This document shows, one piece after another, positions 13,762 to 25,690 of a stretch of DNA of 64,000 nucleotides. Each line of letters starts with the position of its first letter. Positions within the stretch are counted from its first letter, which is position 1. The DNA comes from Nyssa sinensis (lineage: Eukaryota; Streptophyta; Magnoliopsida; Cornales; Nyssaceae): assembly GCA_008638375.1 (NCBI GenBank), contig CM018032.1, positions 5,180,501 through 5,244,500 of the forward strand, given 5' to 3'. The translations under genes were made by a program, and so were the position numbers. Below the pieces are notes generated by a model that saw nothing but the letters and a program-made list of their open reading frames with translations, had not been told where the DNA came from and did not search any database.

Positions 13762-14679
13762 AATCTCAATATCAATAATTAATAATCAAAGTCTAAGTAT
13801 CCATCTGTTACAACCAATGCCTTTATGTGGGCATATTGAAGATCAATTAAATTTCATCCAATCCTAAAATTAAGAAACTAAAACATATCCTATATCAAAT
13901 CAAACAAATCCTAGATAAACTAAATCTTAACAATAGAATAAAACAAAAATTACATAAATAAAATAATTTCCTCTTGGATCAAATATAAATGGCTTGTGAA
14001 GTCCTTGATCCCCATCACAATCCTTCCATCCTACTTGCACCATGTTGGACCCTGGGGGATGGCCCAAAGGGAATTATTACTGTTGTGGGGTTTGAAACAC
14101 AGCTCACACCCAAAGGTTACATGGCCTGGCTTGCCACTAGACTAAGCGCTTGGGGTTATTATGTAGTTTATATTATGGACATTATTTTCAAACTTGAGAT
14201 TGAAGATAAATTGCCATAATTCTTTCATACCACAATCATCAAACATGTGTAAAATATTGACTACTGAAGGGAACATATATCAGTCATCTTGACCATTCCA
14301 TTGCCCCCTTCTTTTTTTTTTGTTGTTGTTGAAAATCAGCTGTGCAGTGCTCTAGAAACTGCAAGCAAGTTGGTCCAGTCTACCGACTCCCATGTTGGCT
14401 TGCTGTCAGAGAAGGTGGGCGAGCTGGAGAAAATTATCAAGAGAGGAGATTCTGCTATAGCTGCAGCCAAAGCCATCCACAGTTCTCTAATTCGAAAAGA
14501 TGGATCTCCTGTTGATCAAAATATCAACCAGTCCAGGCCTGACTCCTGACATGGTTAGAAAAGGACAATTGACAAAATTTTATTTTGCTCTTGATCAGGA
14601 ATGTGAGATGTTGATCCAGTCCCTTGTTAAAGTGGACTTTGGAAATGATATTGAGAAAGAGAAATTTGAAACATTGAAG
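5630..14679 (+). CDS. Split gene for a small helical protein of unknown function (3' end unresolved)
   Basis: Four exons join in phase 0: 5630-5836 (69 codons, start MRGVGGPLLCIGDLLSDVGEG), 9084-9152 (23 codons, ENYDHLHEALAGTDHSW...), 14340-14510 (57 codons) and 14599-14679 (27 codons), all with GT/AG borders. The product begins with a hydrophobic and acidic head, then a Ser/Pro-rich linker (about residues 33-55), then a helical segment. Exon 3 gives an amphipathic helix (LETASKLV, VGELEKIIKRGD, AAAKAIHSSL) that looks able to form a coiled coil. Function is not recognised; such short helical proteins are often subunits of tethering or adaptor complexes, but nothing proves this. If the last short intron is retained, translation ends at 14549. 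A further exon after 14679 is likely but not identified. Intron 1 (3.2 kb) and intron 2 (5.2 kb) are filled with repeats, and exon 2 has a dead tandem copy. Confidence 0.6.
6119..6470. repeat. Repeat block in intron 1 with (TA)n(GA)n microsatellite
   Basis: This more GC-rich block is unlike the flanking intron. On the minus strand it contains GTAGCCAAGCAGG, an A-box-like motif, suggesting a worn SINE-type element. A compound microsatellite, (TA)12 then (GA)17, occupies 6330-6389. The rest of intron 1 (5837-9083) is AT-rich with homopolymer runs (for example C-rich at 8350-8368) and shows no exon that I can support. Confidence 0.4.
9088..9487 (+). repeat. Tandem duplication (period 203 bp) of exon 2 and its flank
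   Basis: The unit at 9088-9290 contains exon 2 and the start of intron 2. It is repeated at 9291-9487 with only scattered substitutions. In the second copy the exon body still reads well (NYDHLHEALAG then DHSWRALTL), but the donor AAGGTAATG has become GAGATAATG, so it cannot be spliced in the same way. The duplication therefore looks like a non-functional exon copy. Confidence 0.85.
9500..10900. repeat. Compositionally odd intronic block, probably transposon-derived
   Basis: Positions 9530-10290 are dominated by CATCATC, CACCATC and TTGTCATC words. Positions 10400-10900 repeat CCCAA, CCAGAAATTTC and TTCAGAA words with low complexity. Neither codes for a recognisable protein, and both differ sharply from the AT-rich flanks. 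A stretch of the same style is found in reverse orientation at 13081-13660. The likely source is the untranslated or LTR part of an old retrotransposon inserted into intron 2, but no LTR pair or target duplication was found. Confidence 0.35.
11273..11760 (+). mobile_element. Possible Ty3/gypsy gag-protease scrap in intron 2
   Basis: A 74-codon open frame (MSSRDALIYRYGSIREETMV...) starts at 11273. About 200 bases after its stop, 11670-11755 reads WEQACKIIVDGRSLIKVVSN. This resembles the segment around the retroviral-type protease active site of some plant gypsy elements (CxxIIDGGS-xx-VVS) with the DGGS changed to DGRS. Too little remains to name a lineage, and the identification rests on one short motif. 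Confidence 0.3.
11891..13067. mobile_element. Non-autonomous hAT element with perfect 8-bp target duplication
   Basis: The left end CAATGTTTTAAAAACC and the reverse complement of the right end CAATGTTTTAAAACTC form a terminal inverted repeat of about 14 bases. The element is flanked by GGATGGAC at 11883-11890 and again at 13068-13075, an exact 8-bp duplication as made by hAT transposases. The 1177-bp interior has CCGGTTCAACCGG-type palindromic words near the left end, a (TA)n tract near 12465-12490 and an AT-rich right half. No transposase frame is visible. Its host sequence, disrupted by the insertion, is the repeat block that continues at 13076. Confidence 0.88.
13081..14339. repeat. Rest of intron 2: inverted-style repeat block and (GA)n
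   Basis: Positions 13081-13660 read on the minus strand as CATCATC/CACCATTG-rich sequence like the block at 9530-10290. A purine-rich tract follows at 13680-13758, ending in (GA)n. From 13770 the sequence is ordinary AT-rich intron. The open frame at 13989-14219 has no recognisable relative. A T-rich tract at 14309-14321 precedes the acceptor of exon 3 at 14339. Confidence 0.35.
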
Positions 14680-17600
14680 GTGCGTTATTTTGCCCCCTCC
14701 CCCTTTGATCTTTTAAAACTTTTGTTTTTTGTTGTAATTTTTAACTTTCAGCAATTTGGTTAGTTTAATATAATGAGCTGATAATGCAAGAGTCTCAACA
14801 TTATATTTTGCATGAATTCATAGTTTATCCATATTTTGTGATCGGGCAACAATGTAATCTATATCCTCGAGTTGCATTAATGTAATGTACCCTGTTTGCT
14901 TGAAAGACGTTAGAATTTAGAAAAGAGTGGGGTTTTTGTTTTTGCATTTGAAGCATTACTTGTACTGCCTGGAGTTTAGTATCCATTTAACAACATGAAA
15001 CTAATCTCTATAAACAAGACAATTAAGTAGCCACCACAACCCTTGTATTGTTAGCCATATGCTCGGCTCAAATCTCTCCATGGCTGGTAAGTGAAAGTGA
15101 TTTATGGTGGCCTTCCAAGAATCAGTTTTTATTATTATTTATGTTGGCATTGATCTCAGTTTCATTGGTTTTAGAGACATCAGATGGCAAACATATCGAA
15201 TTTTTAATAATGGCCGCCTCTTCTAAACCAAAATTTCAAAATTATAGTTCTCCTGTAATCCATGGGAGAAGATAACACGTCCTTGGTCCCCAACAAATAT
15301 TAAATGTCAAACATTTCAATCAAGGTCCTTTGTCTTTCGGTGGTATCTTCAAGCATGTAAGAAGGATTCAAGTAAGGGGGATGGTGTGAAGTTGCGTTTT
15401 TTTGTTTACAACATTAAGAGTAACTTTTGCTCGGAGACTTGCATTGAACATGGATCCAAAACACTATTGACTTACCAGCCTGGTGAATTCTTCACAAAGC
15501 TAATAGAGACACTGCAATGAATTATAGTTTTAATAATATCATATACTCATCATCCAAATGAAACCCACAATTTCTCACTTCATTTTGTGAAATTGACCCT
15601 GCTTTTTGATAATCTTACAGGCCTCCTTAGAGTATATGTATATATATTTTATTTACAAGCATTCTTTTCTTATACATTTATCTCATGGTGTTTATGAAAG
15701 GAAAGAAATAGGAAGATCTTTGAGGGGATAGAGCGGTTTCTTCTTTCTGTCAACAATAGTTTTTTTGTTTTTTGTTTTGGTTATTATTCTTTTGGGTCAA
15801 AGAGGTCTTTGTCATGTATGTATTTTCGTTGTTGATTTTTTTTGGGGAGTTTAAGGCTATAAAACCATTAATCATAAACTTTGTGGAATAATGCTGAAGT
15901 TAGATATAATTAATTAACTAAAGCTTTATAAAATTTTAAAAAGATCAATTAAAAATAATATTCTAGCCTAATTTAAATTTTGAAAGAAGAAAATATATGT
16001 AATTTAATCTTTTATCATTCAAACAAATGAAAAGTTTTACTATAATAAAAGGTCATCTTCTCTTTGATTTTTTCATCTTTCTCCTGGAATCTTTAATCTT
16101 CATCTTTTTAGTAAGATCAACATCAGCACATCATTCCGCATATCATTAACATCTCAATATCACCATTGTAAAGTTTTGATCATAAATATGAATTTTACAT
16201 GAAAAAATGGAAAGAAAAGAAAAATCATTGAGATGTTTTGATAAATGATACACCAGCAGATATATCAAATACACCTCATCAATCCCTCTCCAACACCTCT
16301 CTCTGAACAAATGAAATCATAATATTGAAACCATCAATTAAGTTAAATCATTATTCAAAATTATTTTTTGTCGTTGACTTCAAAGGGAGCAGTGAAAATC
16401 AATCTAATCACTATTGATCAAATTCATCATATTTTAAGAGGAGCTAAAGTAGAGACTATAAGAAGCATGTATGAAAGGTTTCTAAAATACAAGAGAAAAC
16501 CCAAAGACTCAATTAACTAAGCAAAAAATTGTGAATTAATCTATCAACATATGCACTCCTAAATTAGTTTAAACAATACGTCTGTCCCTCACCTTTATAT
16601 TTTACATTGGCATCATTTGCCTCTCTTTTCCAATGACGACCACATCCACATTGACTTCCATTTAGTAGGAATAGCTGCAGGCCACTAAGAAGATAGTCAT
16701 TTATGCAATGTATACAATTTTAATTCACCCCTCTTTCTATTCTTGAAGCTAAATTAAATTATAGTTGGCATACTAAAAGTAACATCTTGGTATTCTTTTA
16801 TTCCAAGCAAATCTTTGTTTGGCTAGAATTGTAAATACCACCAAGGTTGGCAAACATAAAATGCAAAATTAAACAAAAATCTCAAAAGCTTACGAGTAAA
16901 ATAGAGTGTACAAAAAGTGTCAAATAAACGTTGACCTCAAAATCATCTTAACATATGAATGTCATTCAACAATAACATTAAGGCATGACTAAGAAACCAA
17001 AGAATATACCCCAGACATCTTTTTTTGCCGAGCTCTCTTTATGATGATCCCTCCGCTCCTTCAACTCAGTTGTCTCTACCTTGGCTTTTGCAACCACCCT
17101 CCTCTTCTTGGTAATTTTGCCTCACTTTGTTCTAGAAAATCAAGGGTGTAACCAACCGTTGTATTTTGGGAACTTTGCTACACTTTTTCCCTGTCAAAGC
17201 AATAATGAGTCTAATGACACCACTTTTTCTTAATTAAAAATAAATAAATAAAAGTATATGTTTTCGGAACCATCTAATAGTATTCATAGTATATCTTCCA
17301 ACCGTTCTCCATAAATTTATATGTGCATGTGTGTCCATGTGTTGTTTCTATGATTTTCTCTCTATATACACTTCAAAATTCACCATATTTGGTTGGGAAA
17401 ATACAACAATGTGTTCACATACTTCCTAGCATCACCGTCGTTGGAAAGCTTAAAGATATCTGAATTTTTTGTGCTCTTCAACGTCTAGTTCTTGGTTTCC
17501 ACAATTTCTAAATGCCCACTAATAGTCGTAAAATGCAATAATGCCCCAACCTTCTTCAATAAGGCTGCTTTTAACTATAACTAATAAATCACGGCTAATA

Positions 17601-18030
17601 GAATTTTCAACACATGATTCATCATGTATATACGCTTCTATTAAATTTAAACTAGATATGTACATATTGCCAATTGATTTTGAGTTTTTATAGAGTCAAT
17701 ATATCTTAGAATAAGTATTACTTTTCAACAATCTTCTCCATCCAGTTGATGAATAAGCTTGATGGAGGGATGGCGGGCTGTCTTCAACCCAATAATCCTT
17801 ATTTTCTTTTCCAGTTGATCAAAGCTGAAAATCGTTGAGTAAATGAAAAGAAAAGAAAAAGTTAGAATGTCTTCCTCTCCAAAATAGTAATTAGAAACCA
17901 TTAATCATACACCATGCTATTTCATACAAGATGAGTTGATTACATCATTTTGGTAAAAAAAAGTCTACTAATATCTTTGCTACCCTGTTCTCTTGAAGAA
18001 ATTTTTAAATTTAGAATTTGAAATCCCAAT
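14680..18030. other. AT-rich sequence, no gene supported
   Basis: The 3' part of the preceding gene, including any further exon and poly(A) site, should lie somewhere here, but I could not pick out an exon with a matching phase. A GT-AG-like signal near 15085-15092 follows a short open frame (15048-15275) that has no recognisable protein features. The remainder is AT-rich with short homopolymers. Confidence 0.3.
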
Positions 18031-18375
18031 TAATTTCAATTTCAATCTCAATTAATTAATTTCTTTCATGTGTCCATAGTCTTTTCTCCTTGTGTGTTTC
18101 TCATAGCAACTTAGTACAAATACATTCAAAAGATAAATAAAGATCATCAATCCCAATTAATTAATTTCTTTCATATGTTCATAGTATTTTCTCCCAGAAC
18201 ATATGACAAATAGATTCAAAAGATAAATAAGGATAATCAATCCCAATTAATTTCAAACCCAATCTCAATCCCAATTAATTAATTTCTTTCATGTGTTCAT
18301 AGTCTTTTCTCCCCATGTGTTTCTCCTAGCCCAAACAATACATACATTTGAAAGATAAATACAAATAATCATTTA
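18031..18375. repeat. Three-copy tandem repeat of roughly 100 bp
   Basis: The phrase CAATTAATTAATTTCTTTCA, followed by a TGTTCATAGTCTTTTCTCC-like segment and an ATTCAAAAGATAAATA segment, occurs three times, beginning near 18045, 18152 and 18272. Spacing is irregular because of small deletions and an extra CAATCCCAATTAATTTC piece before copy three. No coding content. Confidence 0.75.
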
Positions 18376-21300
18376 AGCAAAATATTTTTTTTCAAAAAAA
18401 GAAAGAAAGAAAGAAAAGGTAACAAATAAATTGAAGGAAAAATAGTAATATTTATTAAAAAAACACGTTTTTTTTTTTTGCAGAGAATTCGAACACATAC
18501 AAATGCAATGGTGTGCCTATTTTGTATTGAATGGGTTGAATCACTTTGAGTTATATATCTACTATATATGCCACAACTTCAAATTTCATAGAAAACCTAC
18601 TTGGGATGCAACTCAGTTAACAAATCCTTAATTCTAACTATAAAGCAAACCACATAGATCCTCTTTCATTAGTTTTTTTTCTAGGAGGAATATAATGGAG
18701 CTAGATCATAGTTGCGTGTGGCATTATTATTCATATGAAATGGTATCAACTCATAATCCTAACCAAGAAATCCACCTAAAAGTCACCAAATCGAAAACAT
18801 TATGAATAGATATATCACATTTTCTCACAAAGACACTACCCTTGGAAAACAAGATGTACAGAATCAATAGGCTTCGAGTTTTTTTAAAGATTACAAACTT
18901 TTGAAGGATCTAAGAGCACATAATATGAATCACCTTTTGATTTTTATAGTCCCTCCATGATAACCTTCACATCTTCAGATTTTATAGAAGCTATTAGATA
19001 ATCCATAAATTCATACCACGAGCCCCAAAAGCCAAATGAGAAGTAAAAAAATGACAGTAATCTTGTTAGGAGATTATTACTAAGTTTTTACAAATATCTG
19101 CAAAAAGAAAATTCATTTCAAAATTGTTAAAGCTGTAAAAATATCATTTCTTCCTTTCAACTTGTGCTTCAAGAAAAACGATTGTAAAATTTTAATGAAA
19201 TTCTGACCATCTATGATAATCATATCTCATTGAATGTTGCCCAAAAGAATACAAAATAACAACAATCTCCTCCCAATGGGTTTCAATATATTGGGCAATG
19301 CTCTACTACCCTTTCAATAAATTAAAATTAACTGAATGAAAATGAATGGTTGAGCTTAAGCTCCCATAGCTATTAAGAGAATTGTAAATGTTCTGATTAT
19401 TAGAATATTAACATAAAGAAGGAATTCAACTACAAGATCAAATAATACAGTAATAACCCAAACAGTCTTCATTTTGAAAATTCATACGTTTTAATGCTAT
19501 AATTAAAACTTGAATGATTACTAATACAAAAGAACTTGTGCAAGTACTAAACTGGTAGATTAGAAGAAGGCAACGGCAGTGGAACGTAGTCACCTTCATT
19601 ACTCGGTTTTTTTTTTCTTTGGATCTGGCCTAGTCTTCACTTTTCTTTTCGGTTATGATATGGAGAAGAAAGACGAGAACGGCAACTTCGGGCTCAACAA
19701 TTATAATTTTTCACTGTCTTCTGAAAGAGTTTTTCCAAATTCTCTTATGGTGGAAAATCATCAGCGCACCGTTGTGCCTTCGGCGACGTTACGCAGTGGC
19801 TCGATGGTCTTTTCTTCGCTTTCATCTGAAAGAAAAATTACAATTATGTCGCATTAACTCAGAATGAATAAGTTATTTCAACTATTGTATTTGCTTTATC
19901 AAAATTCTAATTTCTTAACTATTAATAATTTAAATAAAAAAACACATAGGACATAAAATTCTAAGATTTTAATCATTAATAATTTCAGTAACAACATATC
20001 TATCACCGAGTTATTATTCACGTATCCCACAGTTGGTGTGGTTTCAATTCTTCACAATTGCACTTGGTTGCATCCAAAAAGAAAAAAAAAATTCCTATAC
20101 CAAAATAGAAATATCAAACATTGCAAAATTTATGATGGGTTGGGGAATTTGTGCGCACATGTTGAAAACTATTAATGTTACTGGGAATTGGTTGATTGAG
20201 GAATTAAACATAATAATAGAGAATATTTATTGGGTTTACTTGTAATTTGATTTTACTTATTCAGTTCACTCCAGCATCTCAAACGATCCATTAACATCTT
20301 TACTTTGACAAAAATCTCCTATTTAGATTGAGATGATAATGTTTTAACTGAATTTTATACACAAAAGTCATCCAATATGACCACTCACTCACACCATTTA
20401 TGCTCCACAATAGTGTAGTAGTAGTCATAGTATATATATTGAATGCACAGAAGTCCTATGTCATAACCATGAAATATTGGTGCTCATGACCGCGAGCTTA
20501 ATCACCCACGCATATAGGATTGATTCTAGACAATTCGAGACTTAAAATAGAAAATTGATAAATCTAAATGAAGCCTACTTTTTAATGTTAATATAATTTT
20601 TTTTTTTAATATTAATGTTCACAAAAATATATTCAAGAAGGGGTGATTTGAGTATTTACCAAATATTTACCTACTTTGAGATTTAAAAAGAAAAATACAA
20701 GTAGATAATAAAGAAAGTGAAGAGTAAGAGAGGAGAGAGAGGAATACGAAGATTTTTATGAAATGTAGATTACCTTACGTCTTCGAACCAAACTTATCAC
20801 TCGAGTAATCCATAATTGAACTCGTTGCAAGTGTAGATCAATTCTTTACAAAAGTGCTCCCAAATCCTTTATTGTAACAAAATCCCATTTTACCTCGTAA
20901 AGGTGACTCAATCTCAAAATCTCACAACAATGAGAAGAATGATTTACAACTAGATGTAATATCTTTCTAGAACTGATTTACAATAAAGATTACACTCTCT
21001 CTAATAATTCATCAATAAATACTTTGTGTATTTAAGTGTACTAGAACTTTGAGATCTAGAAGGTGACATAATCAAGTCAATAGAAATTAATGTAGTGTAA
21101 GAGTTGGTAATAAATTCTTCTTGAACCTCTCTTATATGCACAATTCAAGGATATAATTATTAGATACAAATTATAGACATTGAAGCTTTCAAATTAGTCA
21201 AAATTTTGAATTTGAAAGTATCATATCAATAAAATTAGTCGATTAAATTCGTCAATAAGTCGACTGAATAACAATTTAGTCGACAAATGAACTCAACTAA

Positions 21301-22849
21301 TTTTCCAATGGCAAGAGGTTCCAAGTTGCAAAAACAATCAGTTGACTGATTCTATCTTTAGTCAATTGATTTTTCTGATGTCAAAATGTTCATAATTTAT
21401 ATATAAGATTCAGCCGATTAACTTTTCAAATGAGTTAACTAATCTTTCCAGTAAACCAAGTTTTGTGACCAAATTGACTTTCAATCGACTCCAAAAACTG
21501 ATTTTGACAATTACAAAATAGGAAAGTTTTGAGAATACATTTCAATCGACTGATTTTAATAGTTTAGTAATATTGCTTTTTTTTTTTTAAATGTTTTTTA
21601 GTTTCCATAACTTGATTTTTCAAAACTTAAGATATATCAATATTTATTTTTGAAAAATCATTTTATGATTGATTTTAATTAATCTATTAAATATTTTAAG
21701 CATTAATTTTGTAATCAATCAAACCTAAGTCACTCAAAATCCAAAATAATGAGAAAAGAAAATATTTACTTGATTCTATGGGCTTGAATGCTTTCACTTT
21801 GATTGAGTTTGACTTTGATGTTTGATATCAAAATTTTGTTGAATTTTTCAGTCTGGTCAAACTTGGTCAAATTTTCTTTGAACTAATTGACGTATTTGTA
21901 TAATTACTTGAGATAAAACATTAGTACTGATACTCAATACCTTATTATCATTAAAATTACTATGATACCCTTGACTTGAACCCTTTAGGGCTAACAATGT
22001 CTTATGATGACAAGCCACTAATGTTTTTAATTCAATCACCACCATCTTAATTTCCCATTATCCAAATTTCCCAATTTTTAACAGTTGTATTCACCACTCA
22101 CTACCATTTGAATTTGATACTTTGCAATTCCAGTTTGGCAATTATATAAATCTTTCCACAGAAAACAAATAACCTTGTTGTAAACATAACTAAGTTTTAT
22201 AATTTAGAAAAGATGCCTAAGCCACCAAATGCTAACATAAAAGCACTGACTTACCAAAACAAAAAAGTACATTTTGATAGAGTATTGCAAAATTCTAGAA
22301 TCAAAATTTAATTTATTTTTACTTTTTAGAAAAACACATTGGATGGTGGACAAAAATAACAGTAGATTATTTCACAATAGCTACTGATGGAAAAACTTGA
22401 GAAAAAGCTCTCATTTTCCCCTAATTTACATTGTTCTCTAGTTTAACTCTTGTTAAGTGCAAAATTCCTGTTGAAGCCACCCTTCACAAGATGTAAATCT
22501 TATTTCAAAGGCTTACGAAGGCAGAAAGTTTACCCCGCAACAAAATTGGAACATTGTTTAGCACTTGGGCTTCTCTTTGTTAGGGCCGGTTGTAAATAAT
22601 TGGAGGCCAAAAGCAAGAAATTAATAATTTTAAATGACATTTTTTTTAATATTAATTTAATTTTTTTTATTTTATTTCCTATATATATATATTATGCTTT
22701 TATTTTTGTAATATAAAAGTTAATTATTTTCCAACAAAAGAGAGTTATATATTGGATAAAACTCTAGTAACAAAATTTATACAATTTTTTTTATATTTAA
22801 ATAGATAGCAATAAAAAAATAGAATACAATAGGAATAAAACTCTATTAA
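18376..22849. other. AT-rich sequence with possible LTR remnants, no gene supported
   Basis: The only island of higher GC is 19560-19860, with a 92-codon open frame that I do not regard as a proven gene. Positions 20740-21830 are written in a style common in plant LTRs (repeated GTCGACTGA/TTAGTCGA words, CTCGTTGCAAG, serial TTTCAATCGACTG), but no matching partner is present in the window, so an LTR identity remains a guess. The rest shows nothing. Confidence 0.3.
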
Positions 22850-23462
22850 TAGAATTAAGTTTTTGAGAGTTTTTTGTAAAGTTGGATTTTTGTTAACATT
22901 ATACTTCTAATTTGATTATTCTATAAATATATAAAATTTGGGGTCTTTTTTTGTAAAGTTAGTTTTTTATTAACCTTATACTTTTAATTTGATTATACTA
23001 TAATTACAGTGACGGATGCAAGGGGGGCAAGTGGGAGCCATGGTCCTCCAAAAATTTTGATATTGTATTTTTTACTACTAATTTTGTTAAAATATTTTAA
23101 TAAAATAGGACTTGGCCCTCCCTAATTTTTTTTATATATTTACATGAATCCTCATAAATTTAAATACTTTCAATTTGACCCCCTACCTGAAATTTCTGGA
23201 TCCATGACTATAAATGCATAAAATTTGGCCCTTTTTCTTATAAAGTTAGACTATTATTAATCATAAACTTCTAATTTGATTATACTATAGTTACCTAAAA
23301 TCTTATTATACTATAAATACATAAAATTTGACTTTTTTTTTTATATAGAGTTAGACTTTTATTAATCTTAGACTTCTAATTTAATTATAGTATAGACATC
23401 TAAAATTTGAGACATTCTCTTTAAGTGGGGTCTGAAGCGATTGTTTTGCTGACTTTATGCTC
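22850..23462. repeat. Diverged AT-rich tandem repeat, unit about 80-90 bp
   Basis: The unit runs TATAAAATTTGG, TCTTTTTTTGTAAAGTTAG, TATTAATCTTATACTTCTAATTTG and ATTATACTATAA. It occurs at about 22870, 22930, 23215 and 23310, each copy with many substitutions. One unit was split by the MITE at 23006-23207, so the array predates that insertion. Confidence 0.65.
23006..23207. mobile_element. 202-bp hAT-like MITE inserted in the tandem repeat
   Basis: The left end ACAGTGACGGATGCA and the right end, reverse-complemented TCATGGATCCAG, are imperfect inverted repeats of the CAGTGRCGGAT type seen in many plant MITEs. The flanks CTATAATT (22998-23005) and CTATAAAT (23208-23215) match at 7 of 8 bases, fitting an 8-bp hAT duplication. 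Excising the element restores the tandem-repeat consensus. A more decayed sequence of similar wording lies near 47975-48120. Confidence 0.6.
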
Positions 23463-23589
23463 CAGTTAGACCTGCTCTTCATATAAACAAACATTATTTT
23501 TTAGAAATATATATAATTCTATTCCAAAGTATGTTAACACCTTTTGTGATGTATTAATAGCCTTTTCAAGGTGATAAGTTGAAAGAAAC

Positions 23590-23963
23590 CATAATTTTTA
23601 TTAACAAAGTACGAAGAAGGACAAGAAAATTGTGGCCATGCCGCTGTTTCCACCATCAGGAAAGTAAATCTATTACACATTGTGTTACAATATTGTTGAG
23701 TGCAATGCCCTTAAGCAAAATTAGCTTCTGCTAACTGGGCAGTAGGAAACTTTCACTTGATTCTACTCCATTATCTCAAGTTCCAGTAACATTTTCATTT
23801 TGTTGTCTAGCATTGAAAGAAATAACTAAGGCTAGATGGCTCAAGCAAAATTTTCTTCCTTTTGATTGCAAGTGATACAAATTGAAAGCTGAACTCCACC
23901 CTTCTCTTTAAAATGTTATACCAATGTCCAGCCCACTTCTCCTGCCACGGCCACGGTGACCAA
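23590..23963 (-). CDS. Probable terminal exon and 3' UTR of an unplaced minus-strand gene
   Basis: On the minus strand an acceptor-like pyrimidine/CTTCAAG precedes 23963. The exon then codes, after two bases, for GHRGRGRRSGLDIGITF and a TAA stop at 23908-23910. The Arg/Gly-rich tail is typical of some RNA-binding or nucleic-acid-binding proteins. Beyond the stop, about 310 bases of ordinary-composition sequence lead to AATAAA (complement of 23597-23602), a poly(A) signal. The base composition over this block is clearly less AT-rich than its surroundings. I found no upstream exons that join it, so it may be a fragment or a pseudogene piece. Confidence 0.3.
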
Positions 23964-25690
23964 CTTGAAGTTTAAATCGAGTTATTAGTAACAAGATTTG
24001 TGATGTCTTACAAGTCAATTAAACTTTTTTCAGCCCACCAATATGCATAGGAAAAGGGTATTACAAAAGCTTTGGTAAAATAGAGGATATAATTGGATAC
24101 TAGGTACAAATAAGAAGCCCTGGTGGGGGAATACTTTCTAACTGTTTCATTTGCAGTGGTACAATTACTATTTTTTCAAAGCTTAATAAACTAGGCTTTG
24201 ATTCGACTGCTTTTATTTGTTTGCTAAAACTATAAATATTATTTTTCTGGTCTAGGGACCAATATGTAAATTTGTAAATTCAACTTGACCAATTTATAAT
24301 TAACTTGATCCTTATTTAATTAATGAAAATAAAGTTGACCACTTTATAAATTTCAAAATTAAAATTTTTTTCAAGAAAATGAAGTATTCAAGTCGTTAGA
24401 ATTCTACTAACTCCATTTCCGTACGCAAGGCTACTGACTTGCAAGATCGTATAACACATGAGCTACTAGTCCTGGTTGGCCCAGAGATGCAGACAATAAT
24501 AATCGAATTTGCAAACTCAAGAATAAACTCTTTACAAATGCCCTTGCTCCACTCGGTGAACTCCTTATAACCAAATAGTCCCTTTTGTTTCAATTTCGCC
24601 GAGAATAAGGTTGCCCTACTCTATTTTAACAAACCCACATTCATTTAAAACCCGTCCAGCCTAGTTACCAAAATAGAAAACTGACCCATTTATAATTTAA
24701 ATTACCCAGGCCAATATCATTCAAACTCGGCCCAAAACAGTTTGAAGAGGAGCCCGAAACACATACTCCATCAAAAACCAACGCCTAACAGCTTAAAACC
24801 AGCCCATTTACCAAACAAACTGACCTAAAATGACACCGTCTTCTAATGCCGAATTATGGGCGGTGAAATTTTTTTGTTTAAGTTAAACAGCTGTTTCACT
24901 TAAGTAATAGTGAAAGAGTACAGTTTAAATTAAGTTATTGATGCTAAACTTCATTTAACTCCATAATTATATTAATTTTATAAATTAAAACCAAGAAAAA
25001 AAACCCTTTTAACCGAAAATTCGTCGTAAATCTCCTTGGATCAACGGTCAATTATTAGTCTCAGCACAATCACTTTAAAACTTCTTCTGTTATTAAAAGA
25101 TGACAGGATTAAAGAGAGTTTAGAACGAAATGGAATTAAAGTTCCATACGATTTCCTTTAAAATTATGGTTTTGATTTGATAGAAAATGAAGTAGATATT
25201 ATCATATAGTGAAAGTATGTGAATTCTCGAGATAAGTTTATTTGGGTGATTCCAAGGTTCGACGATTCAAACATTTAGAGAGCCATGGCCACTTTCAAAT
25301 CCAAAATTGAAATAATACTACCAACTGCAAATTGTAGAATTTACATTTGAAAGAATGTTTCATTGTGAAAATCCTCGCCAAACAAAGGGTAAAAAGAGAT
25401 TTTATTTATTCAGTTTGCTCTAACATCTCAAGCTGCTGTTTATTTCTTTTAACCTCATCAAATATCTTTATTAAAGACATTTACACATATTTTTTGGGAT
25501 GTGAATATTTATCCAAATTTTATGTTCAAAACTTATTAACATTGTTCACACCATTCAAGTTCCAAAGAATTAAGCAGTCATGTAAAATGTGTTGTGAGCA
25601 CGGATTTTACGTTTGATAACATGAAATAATGCCACAATTCTATGCATAAAAAAAAGAAGGGCCCACAAAACTTATGCTAAAAGAGTAATA
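23964..25690. other. Intergenic sequence, no gene supported
   Basis: A 65-codon frame on the minus strand (24396-24593) and an 89-codon frame on the plus strand (25347-25616) have no recognisable motifs. Positions 24600-24860 are rich in CCCA and GGCCCA words, as plant proximal promoters sometimes are, and could belong to the minus-strand gene suggested at 23590-23963, but no exon confirms this. Confidence 0.25.

Noticed and set aside
13989..14219. 76-codon frame before exon 3 of the helical-protein gene
   Set aside because: It has no acceptor or donor that would join it in phase to exon 2 or exon 3, and its stop lies before exon 3.
19579..19857. 92-codon open frame in a GC-richer island
   Set aside because: No recognisable motif, alternative frames are equally open, and no splice or promoter context supports it. 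The minus strand gives a CTTTCAG followed by an open frame of similar quality, so coding cannot be assigned.
20740..21830. LTR of a copia-type element
   Set aside because: The wording resembles LTRs, but no second copy, primer site or TG...CA boundary could be found.
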